Position numbers and translations under genes: made by a program. Shown here one piece after another: positions 1-6,585 of a stretch of DNA of 6,585 bases. The DNA is from Clostridia bacterium (GTDB lineage Bacteria; Bacillota; Clostridia; Christensenellales; UBA1242), in contig JAFYCH010000082.1 in the NCBI GenBank assembly GCA_017539765.1, positions 1 to 6,585 on the forward strand. The letters run 5' to 3'. Each line of letters begins with the position of its first letter. The stretch's first letter is position 1. The notes below the pieces were generated by a model. That model searched no databases and was not told the origin of the DNA. It saw only the letters and a program-made list of their open reading frames with translations.

Positions 1-1587
1 AACATTAAGTCTACTGCTGGTGCCTTTTTGCACGCCAGAGATTAACATCTGTGTCATTAAATACGCCGTTTCTGGACTCATAACTTGTCTTTTGGGTTGT
101 TTGTTCTCATAAATAACTTTACCTTTTTTGTCACAAATTTTCCTGATAAATTTTGCTTCCATAAAGTTTCCGTTATTTGAAAATGGAATATAGGAATTAA
201 CCAGTTCTTTCACAGTTGTTCCTTTAGTCATTCCGCCCAGTGCAATTGCAAGGCTTGTGTCAGTTTTATCAAACTTTATGCCACAGCTTTCTGCCATTTT
301 TTTGCTTGCATTTATTCCTGTTGTCTCCAAAATTTTTATTGCAGGAATATTCAAACTTTTTTCAACACTTTTTGTTGCATCAATCCAGCCATAATATATG
401 CCTGATACGTTTTGTGGTGAGTAGTTGCCAAAACTTTTCTTTTCGTCTAGTATCATTGTGCTTGGACTTATTTTTCCAGTTTCTAGGGCTGGGGCATAAA
501 CAAGCACTGGCTTAATGGCACTGCCGGGACTGCGTGTCATATTGACAATATCATAAATACTTTTTCCGTCAAATGCAGTAATTCCGCCAGTTTTGTTATC
601 AATCACAATTCCAGCACCATCTGCAATGTTACCATAACTGTTTTGTGCATAATAGTCAGTGTCTTTAATTGTGTTAGACAATGCATTTTGGTCAGTATTT
701 ACTTGATATGTAAAGATTTTATAACCTGCAAGAGCAATTTGATTTTCTGTCATATTTAATATTTTTTCTGCTTCTTGAAGTGTTGCTTCCTCATAAAAAT
801 TCTTACTTTTTGAATTTATAATATTTGTTTGAAGTTGGATTGGTTTTTCTTTTGCAAGTTCGTATGTCTCGTTTGAAATATAGCCATCTTTATTCATTTC
901 TCTCAAAACCAAATTTCTTCTTTCAAGTGCATTTTGTGGATTGAGTAGTGGTGAATATTTTCTAGGTGATTTAATAATGCATGCAAGTAGAGCAGTTTCT
1001 TCAACACAAAGTTCTGATGCAGTTTTGCCAAAATATATTTGGCTTGCATTTTCAAGGCCATATGCACCATTCCCAAAATATATAACATTTAGATATGTTT
1101 CCATAATTTCATCTTTAGAAAAATTTCGTTCAAGTTCTTTCGCAAGTGCCATTTCATTTATTTTTCTGGCAAATGTTTTTTCGCTTGATAAATGAGTGTT
1201 TTTTATAAGTTGTTGACTTATAGTGCTTGCACCTTCACTTAAAGACTTTGTCTTTAAATTGTTAAAAAGTGCCTTGATAATTCTTTTATAATTCAGTCCG
1301 TGGTGTTTGTAAAAATCTTTATCTTCAATTGAAATAAAAGATGCAGGAACATAATAGGGAAGTTCATCAAACTTTACAAGTGCTTTTTTGCCTGTTTTGT
1401 CATTTATTTTGTTGTTGTCTATGTCATAAATATCAATTGTTGTATTTTGTGCAAGCAGCATAGTTTTGTCAAAATCAACATTACTTTTTGTAGTTGATAT
1501 GTACAAAAACAGTCCACCAACAAAAAGCAGTCCAAGCAAAGTTAAAACAAGCACAGAAATCACTGAAAATTTTAATACTTTTTTCAT
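1..1587 (-). CDS. Class A penicillin-binding protein (GT51 glycosyltransferase + transpeptidase), C-terminus off the window
   Basis: This is a bifunctional peptidoglycan synthase that polymerises lipid II and cross-links stem peptides on the outer face of the membrane. I translated 529 codons without a stop. Residues about 6-30 form a hydrophobic signal anchor after MKK. The GT51 domain follows: E88-D89 in IEDKDFYKHHG (catalytic Glu), GASTISQQ at 119-126, the second Glu E145 in RKINE, and IYFGNGAYG near 169-177. The transpeptidase domain begins near 323, with the SxxK nucleophile motif S356-A-I-K359 and the SxN motif S411-L-N413. The KTG box should lie a few residues past the window edge. Class A PBPs usually run 650-900 residues, so the missing part is modest. 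The start at 1587 is chosen because the next Met (43) would remove the anchor; no Shine-Dalgarno precedes it. The gene is divergent from miaB. The family is certain, but which paralogue (ponA, pbpF and so on) cannot be told. Confidence 0.95.
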   Translation of the reverse strand, partial: MKKVLKFSVISVLVLTLLGLLFVGGLFLYISTTKSNVDFDKTMLLAQNTTIDIYDIDNNKINDKTGKKALVKFDELPYYVPASFISIEDKDFYKHHGLNYKRIIKALFNNLKTKSLSEGASTISQQLIKNTHLSSEKTFARKINEMALAKELERNFSKDEIMETYLNVIYFGNGAYGLENASQIYFGKTASELCVEETALLACIIKSPRKYSPLLNPQNALERRNLVLREMNKDGYISNETYELAKEKPIQLQTNIINSKSKNFYEEATLQEAEKILNMTENQIALAGYKIFTYQVNTDQNALSNTIKDTDYYAQNSYGNIADGAGIVIDNKTGGITAFDGKSIYDIVNMTRSPGSAIKPVLVYAPALETGKISPSTMILDEKKSFGNYSPQNVSGIYYGWIDATKSVEKSLNIPAIKILETTGINASKKMAESCGIKFDKTDTSLAIALGGMTKGTTVKELVNSYIPFSNNGNFMEAKFIRKICDKKGKVIYENKQPKRQVMSPETAYLMTQMLISGVQKGTSSRLNV

Positions 1588-1615
1588 ATAAAATAGTTTG
1601 CTATCAAAAAGTAAA

Positions 1616-1644
1616 TTTATACTCAAAACACAATTTTTTAGCAA
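1616..1644 (-). promoter_or_regulatory. Candidate sigma-A-type promoter for the PBP gene
   Basis: On the minus strand a TTGCTA hexamer (1639-1644, 4 of 6 to TTGACA) is followed after exactly 17 bases by TATAAA (1616-1621, 5 of 6 to TATAAT). Transcription would begin near 1609, giving a leader of about 20 bases before the ATG at 1587. The spacing is optimal, but hexamers like these arise by chance in AT-rich DNA, so this is an inference. Confidence 0.5.
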
Positions 1645-1650
1645 CGTTTG

Positions 1651-1664
1651 ATAACTAAAGTTAT
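1651..1664. repeat. Short inverted repeat ATAACT-AA-AGTTAT
   Basis: Two perfect 6-base arms are separated by two bases, just upstream (in the PBP direction) of the candidate PBP -35 hexamer. The core TAACT/AGTTA arms recur in the inverted repeat at the miaB ribosome binding site. It could be an operator half of a shared regulator, but an AT-only dyad of this size may be chance. Confidence 0.4.
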
Positions 1665-1710
1665 TTATATTTAATAATTTTATAATTTCTGCTAGCATAT
1701 TTACAAATTT

Positions 1711-1721
1711 TGTTATATAAT
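1711..1721 (+). promoter_or_regulatory. Candidate -10 element for the miaB-mutS-mutL operon
   Basis: A perfect TATAAT lies at 1716-1721, with a TG at 1711-1712; read in the overlapping register, TGT precedes TATATA in extended -10 fashion. No good -35 lies 16-18 bases upstream, and a TTTACA at 1700-1705 is too close. Transcription from here would start near 1728, leaving a leader of only about 11 bases that begins at the Shine-Dalgarno. A second TATAAT at 1681-1686 is an alternative, also without a good -35. Confidence 0.35.
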
Positions 1722-1722
1722 T

Positions 1723-1735
1723 TAACTCGGAGTTA
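1723..1735 (+). promoter_or_regulatory. miaB ribosome binding site inside an inverted repeat
   Basis: GGAG at 1729-1732 lies six bases before the miaB ATG at 1739 and supports that start. It is embedded in a perfect dyad, TAACTC-G-GAGTTA. In RNA this could form at most a five-pair stem with a CGG loop, placing the Shine-Dalgarno in the loop and 3' arm; as DNA it could be an operator. The binding site is well supported, but the regulatory reading is speculative. Confidence 0.6.
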
Positions 1736-1738
1736 TTT

Positions 1739-3055
1739 ATGCAAAAATTTTACAAAATCGTTACATTCGGTTGTCAAATGAATGTTCACGAAAGCGAGAA
1801 ACTAGCAGGTGTGCTAGAAAGTATGGGTTACAGAGCAACAGAAGACGAGACACAAGCAGATGTTGTTGTTTTTAATACATGTTGTGTACGTGAAGCAGCC
1901 GAGCAAAAAGCAATGGGAAACATAGGTGCTCTTAAACCACTAAAGAAAAAGAAAAAAGATATGATTATAGCCGTTTGTGGCTGTATGACACAAGAAAAAA
2001 AGAGAGCAGAAGAGATATACAAAAAATTTCCTTTTGTCAACATTATTCTTGGCACACATAACACATACAAGTTTAAAGAATACTTGGAACAAGTATTGGC
2101 AACAAAAAAGAGAGTATATCAAGTTGTGCCAGAAGAGCCATGCCTTCCTGTAGAAGTTGAAAGTTATAGAACAAGTGGCTATAATGCGTGGGTAAACATT
2201 ATGTATGGTTGCAACAACTTTTGCACATATTGCATTGTTCCTTATGTTCGTGGCAGAGAAAAGTCTAGACCAATGGAAGATATTGTTGCAGAGTGCAAAA
2301 AACTTATTGCAGATGGCTACAAAGAGATTACACTTCTTGGTCAAAATGTCAATTCTTATGGCAACACATTTAATAATGGCAAAAACAACTTTGCAGAACT
2401 TCTTAGACAAATTGATGCTCTTGACGGAAACTTTAACTTAAAGTTTTTAACTTCACACCCAAAAGACCTTAGCGAAGAAGTTGTCAAAGTTATTGCAGAG
2501 AGCAAACATATAAGTCATATGATACATTTACCTGTTCAGTGTGGAAGCGACAGAATACTTAAACTTATGAACAGAAACTACACTGTAGAGCATTACATAA
2601 AAACAATCGAAATGATTAGAAAATATATTCCAGACGTCAATCTTTCAACTGACATTATTGTAGGTTTTCCTACAGAAACAGAAGAAGATTTTGAAATGAC
2701 ACTTGACCTAATGAAAAAGGTGCAATATAACACAGCATTTTGCTTTATTTATTCAAAGCGTACTGGAACTCCTGCCGAAAAAATGGACGGACAAGTTCCA
2801 CTTGCAACAAAAAGAGAGCGTGTCAACAGACTTCTTGCACTTCAAAGAGAAATTGAGAAAAACATTTTTAATCGCTTTTTAGGTCAAACAATAAAGGTTT
2901 TGATGACAAGCAGAAAAGAAGGCAAAGTATTGGGCAAAACTGATTGCGGAATAAATGTCATAATTGAAGGTGTAAAAGAGTTTAAAGTAGATTTTGTGAC
3001 AGTAAAGATAAAAGATATCAAAAATACAAAACTTATTGGAGAAATTGTTGAATGA
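1739..3055 (+). CDS. miaB: tRNA-2-methylthio-N6-dimethylallyladenosine synthase MiaB
   Basis: This radical SAM methylthiotransferase adds a methylthio group at C2 of i6A37 in tRNAs reading UNN codons; it acts in the cytosol after MiaA. The N-terminal methylthiotransferase domain carries the three auxiliary cluster cysteines C12 (FGCQMN), C48 (NTC) and C82 (CGCM). The radical SAM core has the CX3CX2C motif C158, C162, C165 followed by RGRE at 171-174. QCGSDRILKLMNRNYT at 267-282 and ATKRER at 356-361 are typical of MiaB rather than of MtaB or RimO. A TRAM RNA-binding domain occupies about 377-437. The length, 438 residues, matches compact MiaB proteins such as that of Thermotoga. An extra Cys (C49) sits beside C48 and is probably not a ligand. 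The gene has a good Shine-Dalgarno and overlaps mutS by four bases (ATGA), which suggests translational coupling. Confidence 0.97.
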   Translation: MQKFYKIVTFGCQMNVHESEKLAGVLESMGYRATEDETQADVVVFNTCCVREAAEQKAMGNIGALKPLKKKKKDMIIAVCGCMTQEKKRAEEIYKKFPFVNIILGTHNTYKFKEYLEQVLATKKRVYQVVPEEPCLPVEVESYRTSGYNAWVNIMYGCNNFCTYCIVPYVRGREKSRPMEDIVAECKKLIADGYKEITLLGQNVNSYGNTFNNGKNNFAELLRQIDALDGNFNLKFLTSHPKDLSEEVVKVIAESKHISHMIHLPVQCGSDRILKLMNRNYTVEHYIKTIEMIRKYIPDVNLSTDIIVGFPTETEEDFEMTLDLMKKVQYNTAFCFIYSKRTGTPAEKMDGQVPLATKRERVNRLLALQREIEKNIFNRFLGQTIKVLMTSRKEGKVLGKTDCGINVIIEGVKEFKVDFVTVKIKDIKNTKLIGEIVE

Positions 3056-5679
3056 GTACAAAAGTAAACACAAACACAGAGAAAAAGCCATCAGATATGA
3101 TGATGCAATATAACTTTACAAAAGAACAATACAAAGATTGTGTTGTGTTTTTTAGAGTTGGTGATTTTTATGAACTTTTTAATGAAGACGCACTGCAAAT
3201 GAGCAAAGTTCTTGACTTGACACTTACTGGAAAAGATTGTGGCATGGAAGAACGTGCACCAATGTGCGGAGTGCCAGTAAAAGCACTTGATGTCTATATT
3301 CAAAAAGCACTCGAAAAAGGCTACAAACTTGCAATTTGTGAACAATTAAGTGATCCAAAAGAGAGCAAAGGTATTGTTAAAAGAGATGTTGTAAGGGTTA
3401 TTACGCCAGGAACAATTATGGAAGAAAGTTTGCTTGACGAACACAAAAACAACTTTATAATGTCAATTTATGCCTCAAAAAATGGCAATGCAATAAGTTG
3501 GTGCGATATTTCTACTGGTGAATTTAATGTGACGGAACTTGCACAAACTGACGGCACAGGCAAACTTAATGACATAATCACAATGACAAGACCAGCAGAA
3601 ATCATTTGCAATGCAGAAGCAAAAAATTTGGAAACTGAAATACTTATGCTTGAACATAAGACCATTCCAGAATTTAATGCATACAAAGAGCAAGCATATA
3701 ATCTTCAAAATGCAATTGAAATACTTAACAGCCAATTCAAAACAATGTCGCTTAAAAGTTTTGACCTAGAAGATAAGCCAAATGCAATAAAGGCAAGTGG
3801 AGCATTGCTTGAATATTTGAACGAAACTCAAAAAAGAAGTCTTTCTCACATAGACAACTTGCTTGTGGTTAGATATTCAAACTATATGCACATAGATTAT
3901 CAAAGCAGAAAGAACTTGGAACTTGTTTCAAATGCTAGAGATGGCGGAAAGTTTGGAACTCTTCTTTGGTATCTTGACAAAACAAATACAAGCATGGGCT
4001 CCAGACTTCTTAGAAAGTTTATTGTAGAGCCACTTCAATCAAAAGCAGAAATAGACATTAGACAAAATGGAGTTGAAGAACTCTTTAAAAATATTGTAAA
4101 ACGTGAAGAAATTATTTCTTATTTAAAAGAAATAAATGACATAGAACGTCTTTGTGGAAGAATAAGTTATAATTCACTTACACCAGCAGATTGTGTAAGT
4201 TTAAAAAATAGTTTAAAACTTCTTCCAAAACTTAAAGAAGTTATTGGTCAATTCAAAAGCAAAGCACTCAAAACTATTTATTCAAACATAAACGAACATT
4301 TAGATGTTGTTAATTTACTTGACCATGCAATTGTTGACAAGGGCACACCAACAAACACAAAAGATGGTGGCTTTATCAAAGATGGCTATTCAAAAGAACT
4401 TGATGAACTTAGATATATTTCAACCAACTCAAATCAGATTATTGAGCAAATGGCAATAGAAGAGCAAAAGGCCACAGGAATCAAAAATTTAAGAATTGGC
4501 TACAACCGTGTTTTTGGTTATTATATTGAAGTCACAAATTCACAGAAGAATTTGGTCCCATTTAGATATATAAGAAAGCAAACACTTGCCAATGCCGAAA
4601 GATATGTGACAGAAGAACTTACAGAACTTGAACAAAAGAAGGTTGGCAGTGACGAAAAGGCAATAAAACTTGAGCAACAACTATTTGCTGAACTAAGATT
4701 AAAACTTTTGGACTATCTTGGTGCAATAAAAGAAACAGCAATGTATATTGCATATCTTGATGCACTTTGCAGTTTGGCAACTGTTGCCATAAAAAACAAT
4801 TTGGTTAAGCCAGATATTGTGGACAAAGATAGTCCACTTCAAATTATTGCTGGTCGTCACCCAATTGTTGAAGCAATAAGCAAAAGTGGATTTGTTCCAA
4901 ACGATACACTTCTTGACAAAGACACCAACAGAACAATGATAATCACTGGTCCAAATATGGCAGGAAAATCTACATATATGCGTCAAGTTGCAATTATTGT
5001 TCTTATGGCTCATATTGGAAGTTTTGTGCCAGCACAAAGTGCACAGATTCCAATAACCGACAGAATATTTACAAGAATTGGAGCAACAGATGACCTTGCA
5101 TTTGGTCAAAGTACATTTATGGTGGAAATGACAGAAGTCGCAAACATTTTGAGGTATGCCACTTCAAACAGTTTGGTTTTGCTTGACGAAATTGGTCGTG
5201 GAACAAGTACCTTTGACGGCTTGTCAATTGCTTGGGCTGTTATGGAATACATCAGTCAACATCTTGTTGGCAAAACACTATTTTCTACCCATTACCACGA
5301 ACTGACTGAACTTGAAGGCAACTTGCCAGGGGTAAAAAACTATAACATAAGTGTAAAAGAGCTTAATGGTTCAATTGTTTTCTTGAGAAAAATTTTGCGT
5401 GGTGGAGCAAATAAGAGCTTTGGAATTGAAGTTGCAAGTCTTGCAGGTCTTCCAAAAGATGTGGTTGTAAGAGCAAAAGAAATCTTACATTCTTTGGAAC
5501 TTGCCGACATAAACAACAAGGTGGCAGAAGAGGCAGACAAACAAAGCGAAAATTTGGTTTTAAAGCGCAAAGAAAGAGAAGTTATCAATATCTTAAACGA
5601 TACAAAAATCGAGACACTCACTCCATTTGAAGCCATAAGTTTGGTTCACGATTTAAAAGAGAAATTAAAGGAAGAATAA
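3052..5679 (+). CDS. mutS: DNA mismatch repair protein MutS
   Basis: MutS binds base mismatches and small loops as a dimer, exchanges ADP for ATP to become a sliding clamp, and recruits MutL. The mismatch-reading F39-Y40-E41 motif lies in GDFYELF of domain I. The connector, lever and clamp domains follow (about 135-565, with GYYIEVTNS and LANAERYVTEEL in the clamp/lever region). The ATPase domain carries Walker A GPNMAGKST at 633-641, Walker B LLDE with D712-E713, GRGTSTFDG after it, and the STHYHEL switch at 745-751. A helical C-terminal end (ILNDTKIETLTPFEA) is conserved. The 875 residues compare with about 855 in E. coli and B. subtilis. The start overlaps the miaB stop (ATGA), with GGAG at 3038-3041. 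The linker at about 815-845 shows no recognisable QLxLF clamp-binding motif. All catalytic motifs are intact, so the protein should be functional. Confidence 0.98.
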   Translation: MSTKVNTNTEKKPSDMMMQYNFTKEQYKDCVVFFRVGDFYELFNEDALQMSKVLDLTLTGKDCGMEERAPMCGVPVKALDVYIQKALEKGYKLAICEQLSDPKESKGIVKRDVVRVITPGTIMEESLLDEHKNNFIMSIYASKNGNAISWCDISTGEFNVTELAQTDGTGKLNDIITMTRPAEIICNAEAKNLETEILMLEHKTIPEFNAYKEQAYNLQNAIEILNSQFKTMSLKSFDLEDKPNAIKASGALLEYLNETQKRSLSHIDNLLVVRYSNYMHIDYQSRKNLELVSNARDGGKFGTLLWYLDKTNTSMGSRLLRKFIVEPLQSKAEIDIRQNGVEELFKNIVKREEIISYLKEINDIERLCGRISYNSLTPADCVSLKNSLKLLPKLKEVIGQFKSKALKTIYSNINEHLDVVNLLDHAIVDKGTPTNTKDGGFIKDGYSKELDELRYISTNSNQIIEQMAIEEQKATGIKNLRIGYNRVFGYYIEVTNSQKNLVPFRYIRKQTLANAERYVTEELTELEQKKVGSDEKAIKLEQQLFAELRLKLLDYLGAIKETAMYIAYLDALCSLATVAIKNNLVKPDIVDKDSPLQIIAGRHPIVEAISKSGFVPNDTLLDKDTNRTMIITGPNMAGKSTYMRQVAIIVLMAHIGSFVPAQSAQIPITDRIFTRIGATDDLAFGQSTFMVEMTEVANILRYATSNSLVLLDEIGRGTSTFDGLSIAWAVMEYISQHLVGKTLFSTHYHELTELEGNLPGVKNYNISVKELNGSIVFLRKILRGGANKSFGIEVASLAGLPKDVVVRAKEILHSLELADINNKVAEEADKQSENLVLKRKEREVINILNDTKIETLTPFEAISLVHDLKEKLKEE

Positions 5680-5680
5680 T

Positions 5681-6316
5681 ATGTCAAAAATAAACATCTT
5701 AGATGAAAGTGTTTTTAACAAAATTGCTGCAGGAGAAGTTGTAGAAAGGCCATATAGTGTTGTCAAAGAACTTTTAGATAACTGTATTGATGCTGGTGCA
5801 ACTGACATTAAAGTGTCAATAGAAGATGGTGGAATAAAGAACATCACTGTAGAAGATAATGGCTGCGGAATTGAGCCAGATGATTTTGACAAAGTTTTTG
5901 TAAGTCACGCAACAAGCAAAATCAAAACAGAAAAAGACCTAGAAAACATTGGAACTCTTGGTTTCCGTGGCGAAGCACTTGCAAGCATTGCAAGTATTTC
6001 AAAAGTGAAACTAACAAGCAAAATTGCTTCAGAAACCTTTGCAAGAACTTGTGAAGTAATTGGTGGAAAACAATCAGAAACTACGGAAATTGGTGCAAAT
6101 AATGGCACTATAATAAGTGTTGGTGACATATTTTTCAATGTGCCTGCAAGAGCAAAATTTCTAAAAAAGCCAAAAAGTGAAGCAAGTGAAATCACAAACC
6201 TTGTTGAAAGATATATTTTGTGTAACCCAACAATTCGCTTTAAGTATGTTGTTGATGGCAAAGAAATCTATCAAAGCACTGGCACAAATCTTTTTGATGC
6301 AATTTTCATCATCTAG
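5681..6316 (+). CDS. mutL: DNA mismatch repair protein MutL, N-terminal ATPase part ending at an in-frame TAG
   Basis: This is the N-terminal Bergerat-fold (GHKL) ATPase part of MutL, the factor that couples MutS mismatch recognition to strand incision. Visible motifs are NKIAAGEVVERP at 13-24, ExxxN with E30 and N34 (catalytic base and Mg ligand), DNGCGI at 59-64, SHATSKI at 75-81, GFRGEAL at 94-100 and NVPARAKFL at 153-161. Read under the standard code it stops at TAG 6314-6316 after 211 residues, whereas MutL proteins are usually about 600-650. The stop falls where family members have the Tyr of an I-Y-G motif, and homology continues in frame beyond it. The truncated product would lack the transducer subdomain with its ATP-sensing Lys and the C-terminal dimerisation/endonuclease domain, so it is probably inactive. 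The gene starts one base after mutS, with AAGGA at 5668-5672. A sequencing error is the main alternative to real truncation. Confidence 0.93.
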   Translation: MSKINILDESVFNKIAAGEVVERPYSVVKELLDNCIDAGATDIKVSIEDGGIKNITVEDNGCGIEPDDFDKVFVSHATSKIKTEKDLENIGTLGFRGEALASIASISKVKLTSKIASETFARTCEVIGGKQSETTEIGANNGTIISVGDIFFNVPARAKFLKKPKSEASEITNLVERYILCNPTIRFKYVVDGKEIYQSTGTNLFDAIFII

Positions 6317-6585
6317 GGCAAATCAGCAACAGATGGAATAATAAAAGTGGAAAACTACAGTGAAAGATCTGGCATAAAAGTAAGTGGATACATTGGACTT
6401 CCAACATTTTCAAAGCCAAACAGAACATATCAAACACTTAGCATAAATGGAAGATATGTTGTATCTCAACTTGTTTCAACATGTGTTTATGGTGCTTATG
6501 AGCATTATCTTATGAAAGGTCAATTTCCTTTTTATGTTCTCAACCTAGAAATACCACTTGACAAACTTGATGTAAATGTTCACCC
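6317..6585 (+). pseudogene. mutL: Continuation of the mutL reading frame past the TAG (transducer subdomain), cut by the window edge
   Basis: The frame of mutL continues without a further stop for 89 complete codons to the window edge. It translates as plausible MutL transducer (S5-like) subdomain: VSGYIGLPTFSKPNRTYQ, then SINGRYVVSQL (family: the V/I-NGR-x-V motif), then LDVNVHP, the start of the conserved DVNVHPxKxEVRF segment. No frameshift, deletion or codon-use change marks the junction with the upstream part, so the interruption is a single codon. If the TAG is real and not read through, this stretch is untranslated unless ribosomes restart. An in-frame GTG at 6347 has a weak GGA at 6335-6337 nine bases before it, but starting there would omit the first dozen or so residues of the subdomain. 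If the TAG is an error, this is simply the middle of an intact mutL. Confidence 0.85.

Larger units (their letters stand above)
1588..1738. promoter_or_regulatory. Divergent intergenic regulatory region between the PBP gene and miaB
   Basis: This very AT-rich 151-bp spacer separates the divergent starts of the PBP gene (1587, minus) and miaB (1739, plus), so promoters in both directions should lie here. I see no coding potential and no terminator-like GC hairpin. It holds a well-spaced minus-strand promoter candidate, two TATAAT hexamers on the plus strand (1681-1686 and 1716-1721), and two short inverted repeats sharing TAACT/AGTTA arms (1651-1664 and 1723-1735). Confidence 0.75.

Noticed and set aside
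240..1195. Open frames at 240-515 and 941-1195 on the plus strand and 903-1088 on the minus strand as small genes
   Set aside because: All lie inside the PBP coding sequence in other frames, have no recognisable domain and no clear ribosome binding site; the PBP frame is strongly supported by motifs.
1691..1696. GCTAGC palindrome in the divergent spacer
   Set aside because: A lone six-base palindrome without flanking symmetry is expected by chance and does not explain any function.
1943..1960. A-rich tract (A5-G-A6) in miaB as a phase-variable homopolymer
   Set aside because: It is interrupted by G, encodes Lys69-Lys73 in frame, and is too short for a convincing contingency locus.
3053..3055. 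UGA as a sense codon (Mycoplasma-like code)
   Set aside because: miaB ends at this TGA where the family normally ends, and the Trp codons checked in PBP, miaB and mutS are all TGG.
1940..5636. Minus-strand open frames of 70-156 codons opposite miaB and mutS
   Set aside because: They are antisense shadows of well-supported genes; their translations are rich in Cys, Phe and Ile, as expected from reverse-complemented AT-rich coding DNA.
6314..6316. Genome-wide reassignment of UAG to an amino acid
   Set aside because: No in-frame TAG occurs in the other roughly 1,840 codons of PBP, miaB and mutS in this window. A single event at a conserved Tyr position is better explained by a point mutation or an error. 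It cannot be excluded without the rest of the genome.

Overview
The window is an AT-rich bacterial chromosomal segment that looks like a Gram-positive Bacillota, probably clostridial. This rests on the miaB-mutS-mutL gene order known from Clostridia, a class A penicillin-binding protein, Shine-Dalgarno sites of the GGAG/AAGGA type, and A/T-rich codon use with AGA favoured for arginine. The genetic code appears to be standard code 11: the four Trp positions I checked (one in the PBP, one in MiaB, two in MutS) are TGG, and miaB and mutS end at TGA and TAA where the protein families end. No mobile element, CRISPR array, tRNA or rRNA was seen, and there is no sign of horizontal transfer.

Layout. 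From 1587 down to the left edge (minus strand) lies the first 529 codons of a bifunctional class A PBP (GT51 glycosyltransferase plus transpeptidase), cut off just before its KTG box. A 151-bp AT-rich divergent spacer (1588-1738) carries a good candidate promoter for the PBP, a weaker one for miaB, and two similar short inverted repeats. On the plus strand follows a tightly packed operon: miaB (1739-3055), mutS (3052-5679, 4-nt overlap) and mutL (from 5681, 1-nt gap), which runs off the right edge.

How the genes work together. MutS recognises mismatches and recruits MutL, which in organisms of this kind normally nicks the strand to be repaired. MiaB is a tRNA-modifying radical SAM enzyme that often shares this operon. 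miaA is commonly downstream in clostridia but lies outside the window if present.

The outstanding feature is an in-frame TAG at 6314-6316 in mutL. The same reading frame continues for 89 complete codons beyond it with clear MutL homology, up to the conserved DVNVHP motif at the window edge. The TAG sits where MutL proteins usually have the tyrosine of an I-Y-G motif, so one base change from TAT or TAC explains it. The candidates are a recent mutL nonsense mutation (a mutator genotype), a sequencing or assembly error, or recoding; the sequence alone favours the first two. The rest is ordinary housekeeping DNA, and I found no convincing undescribed system.
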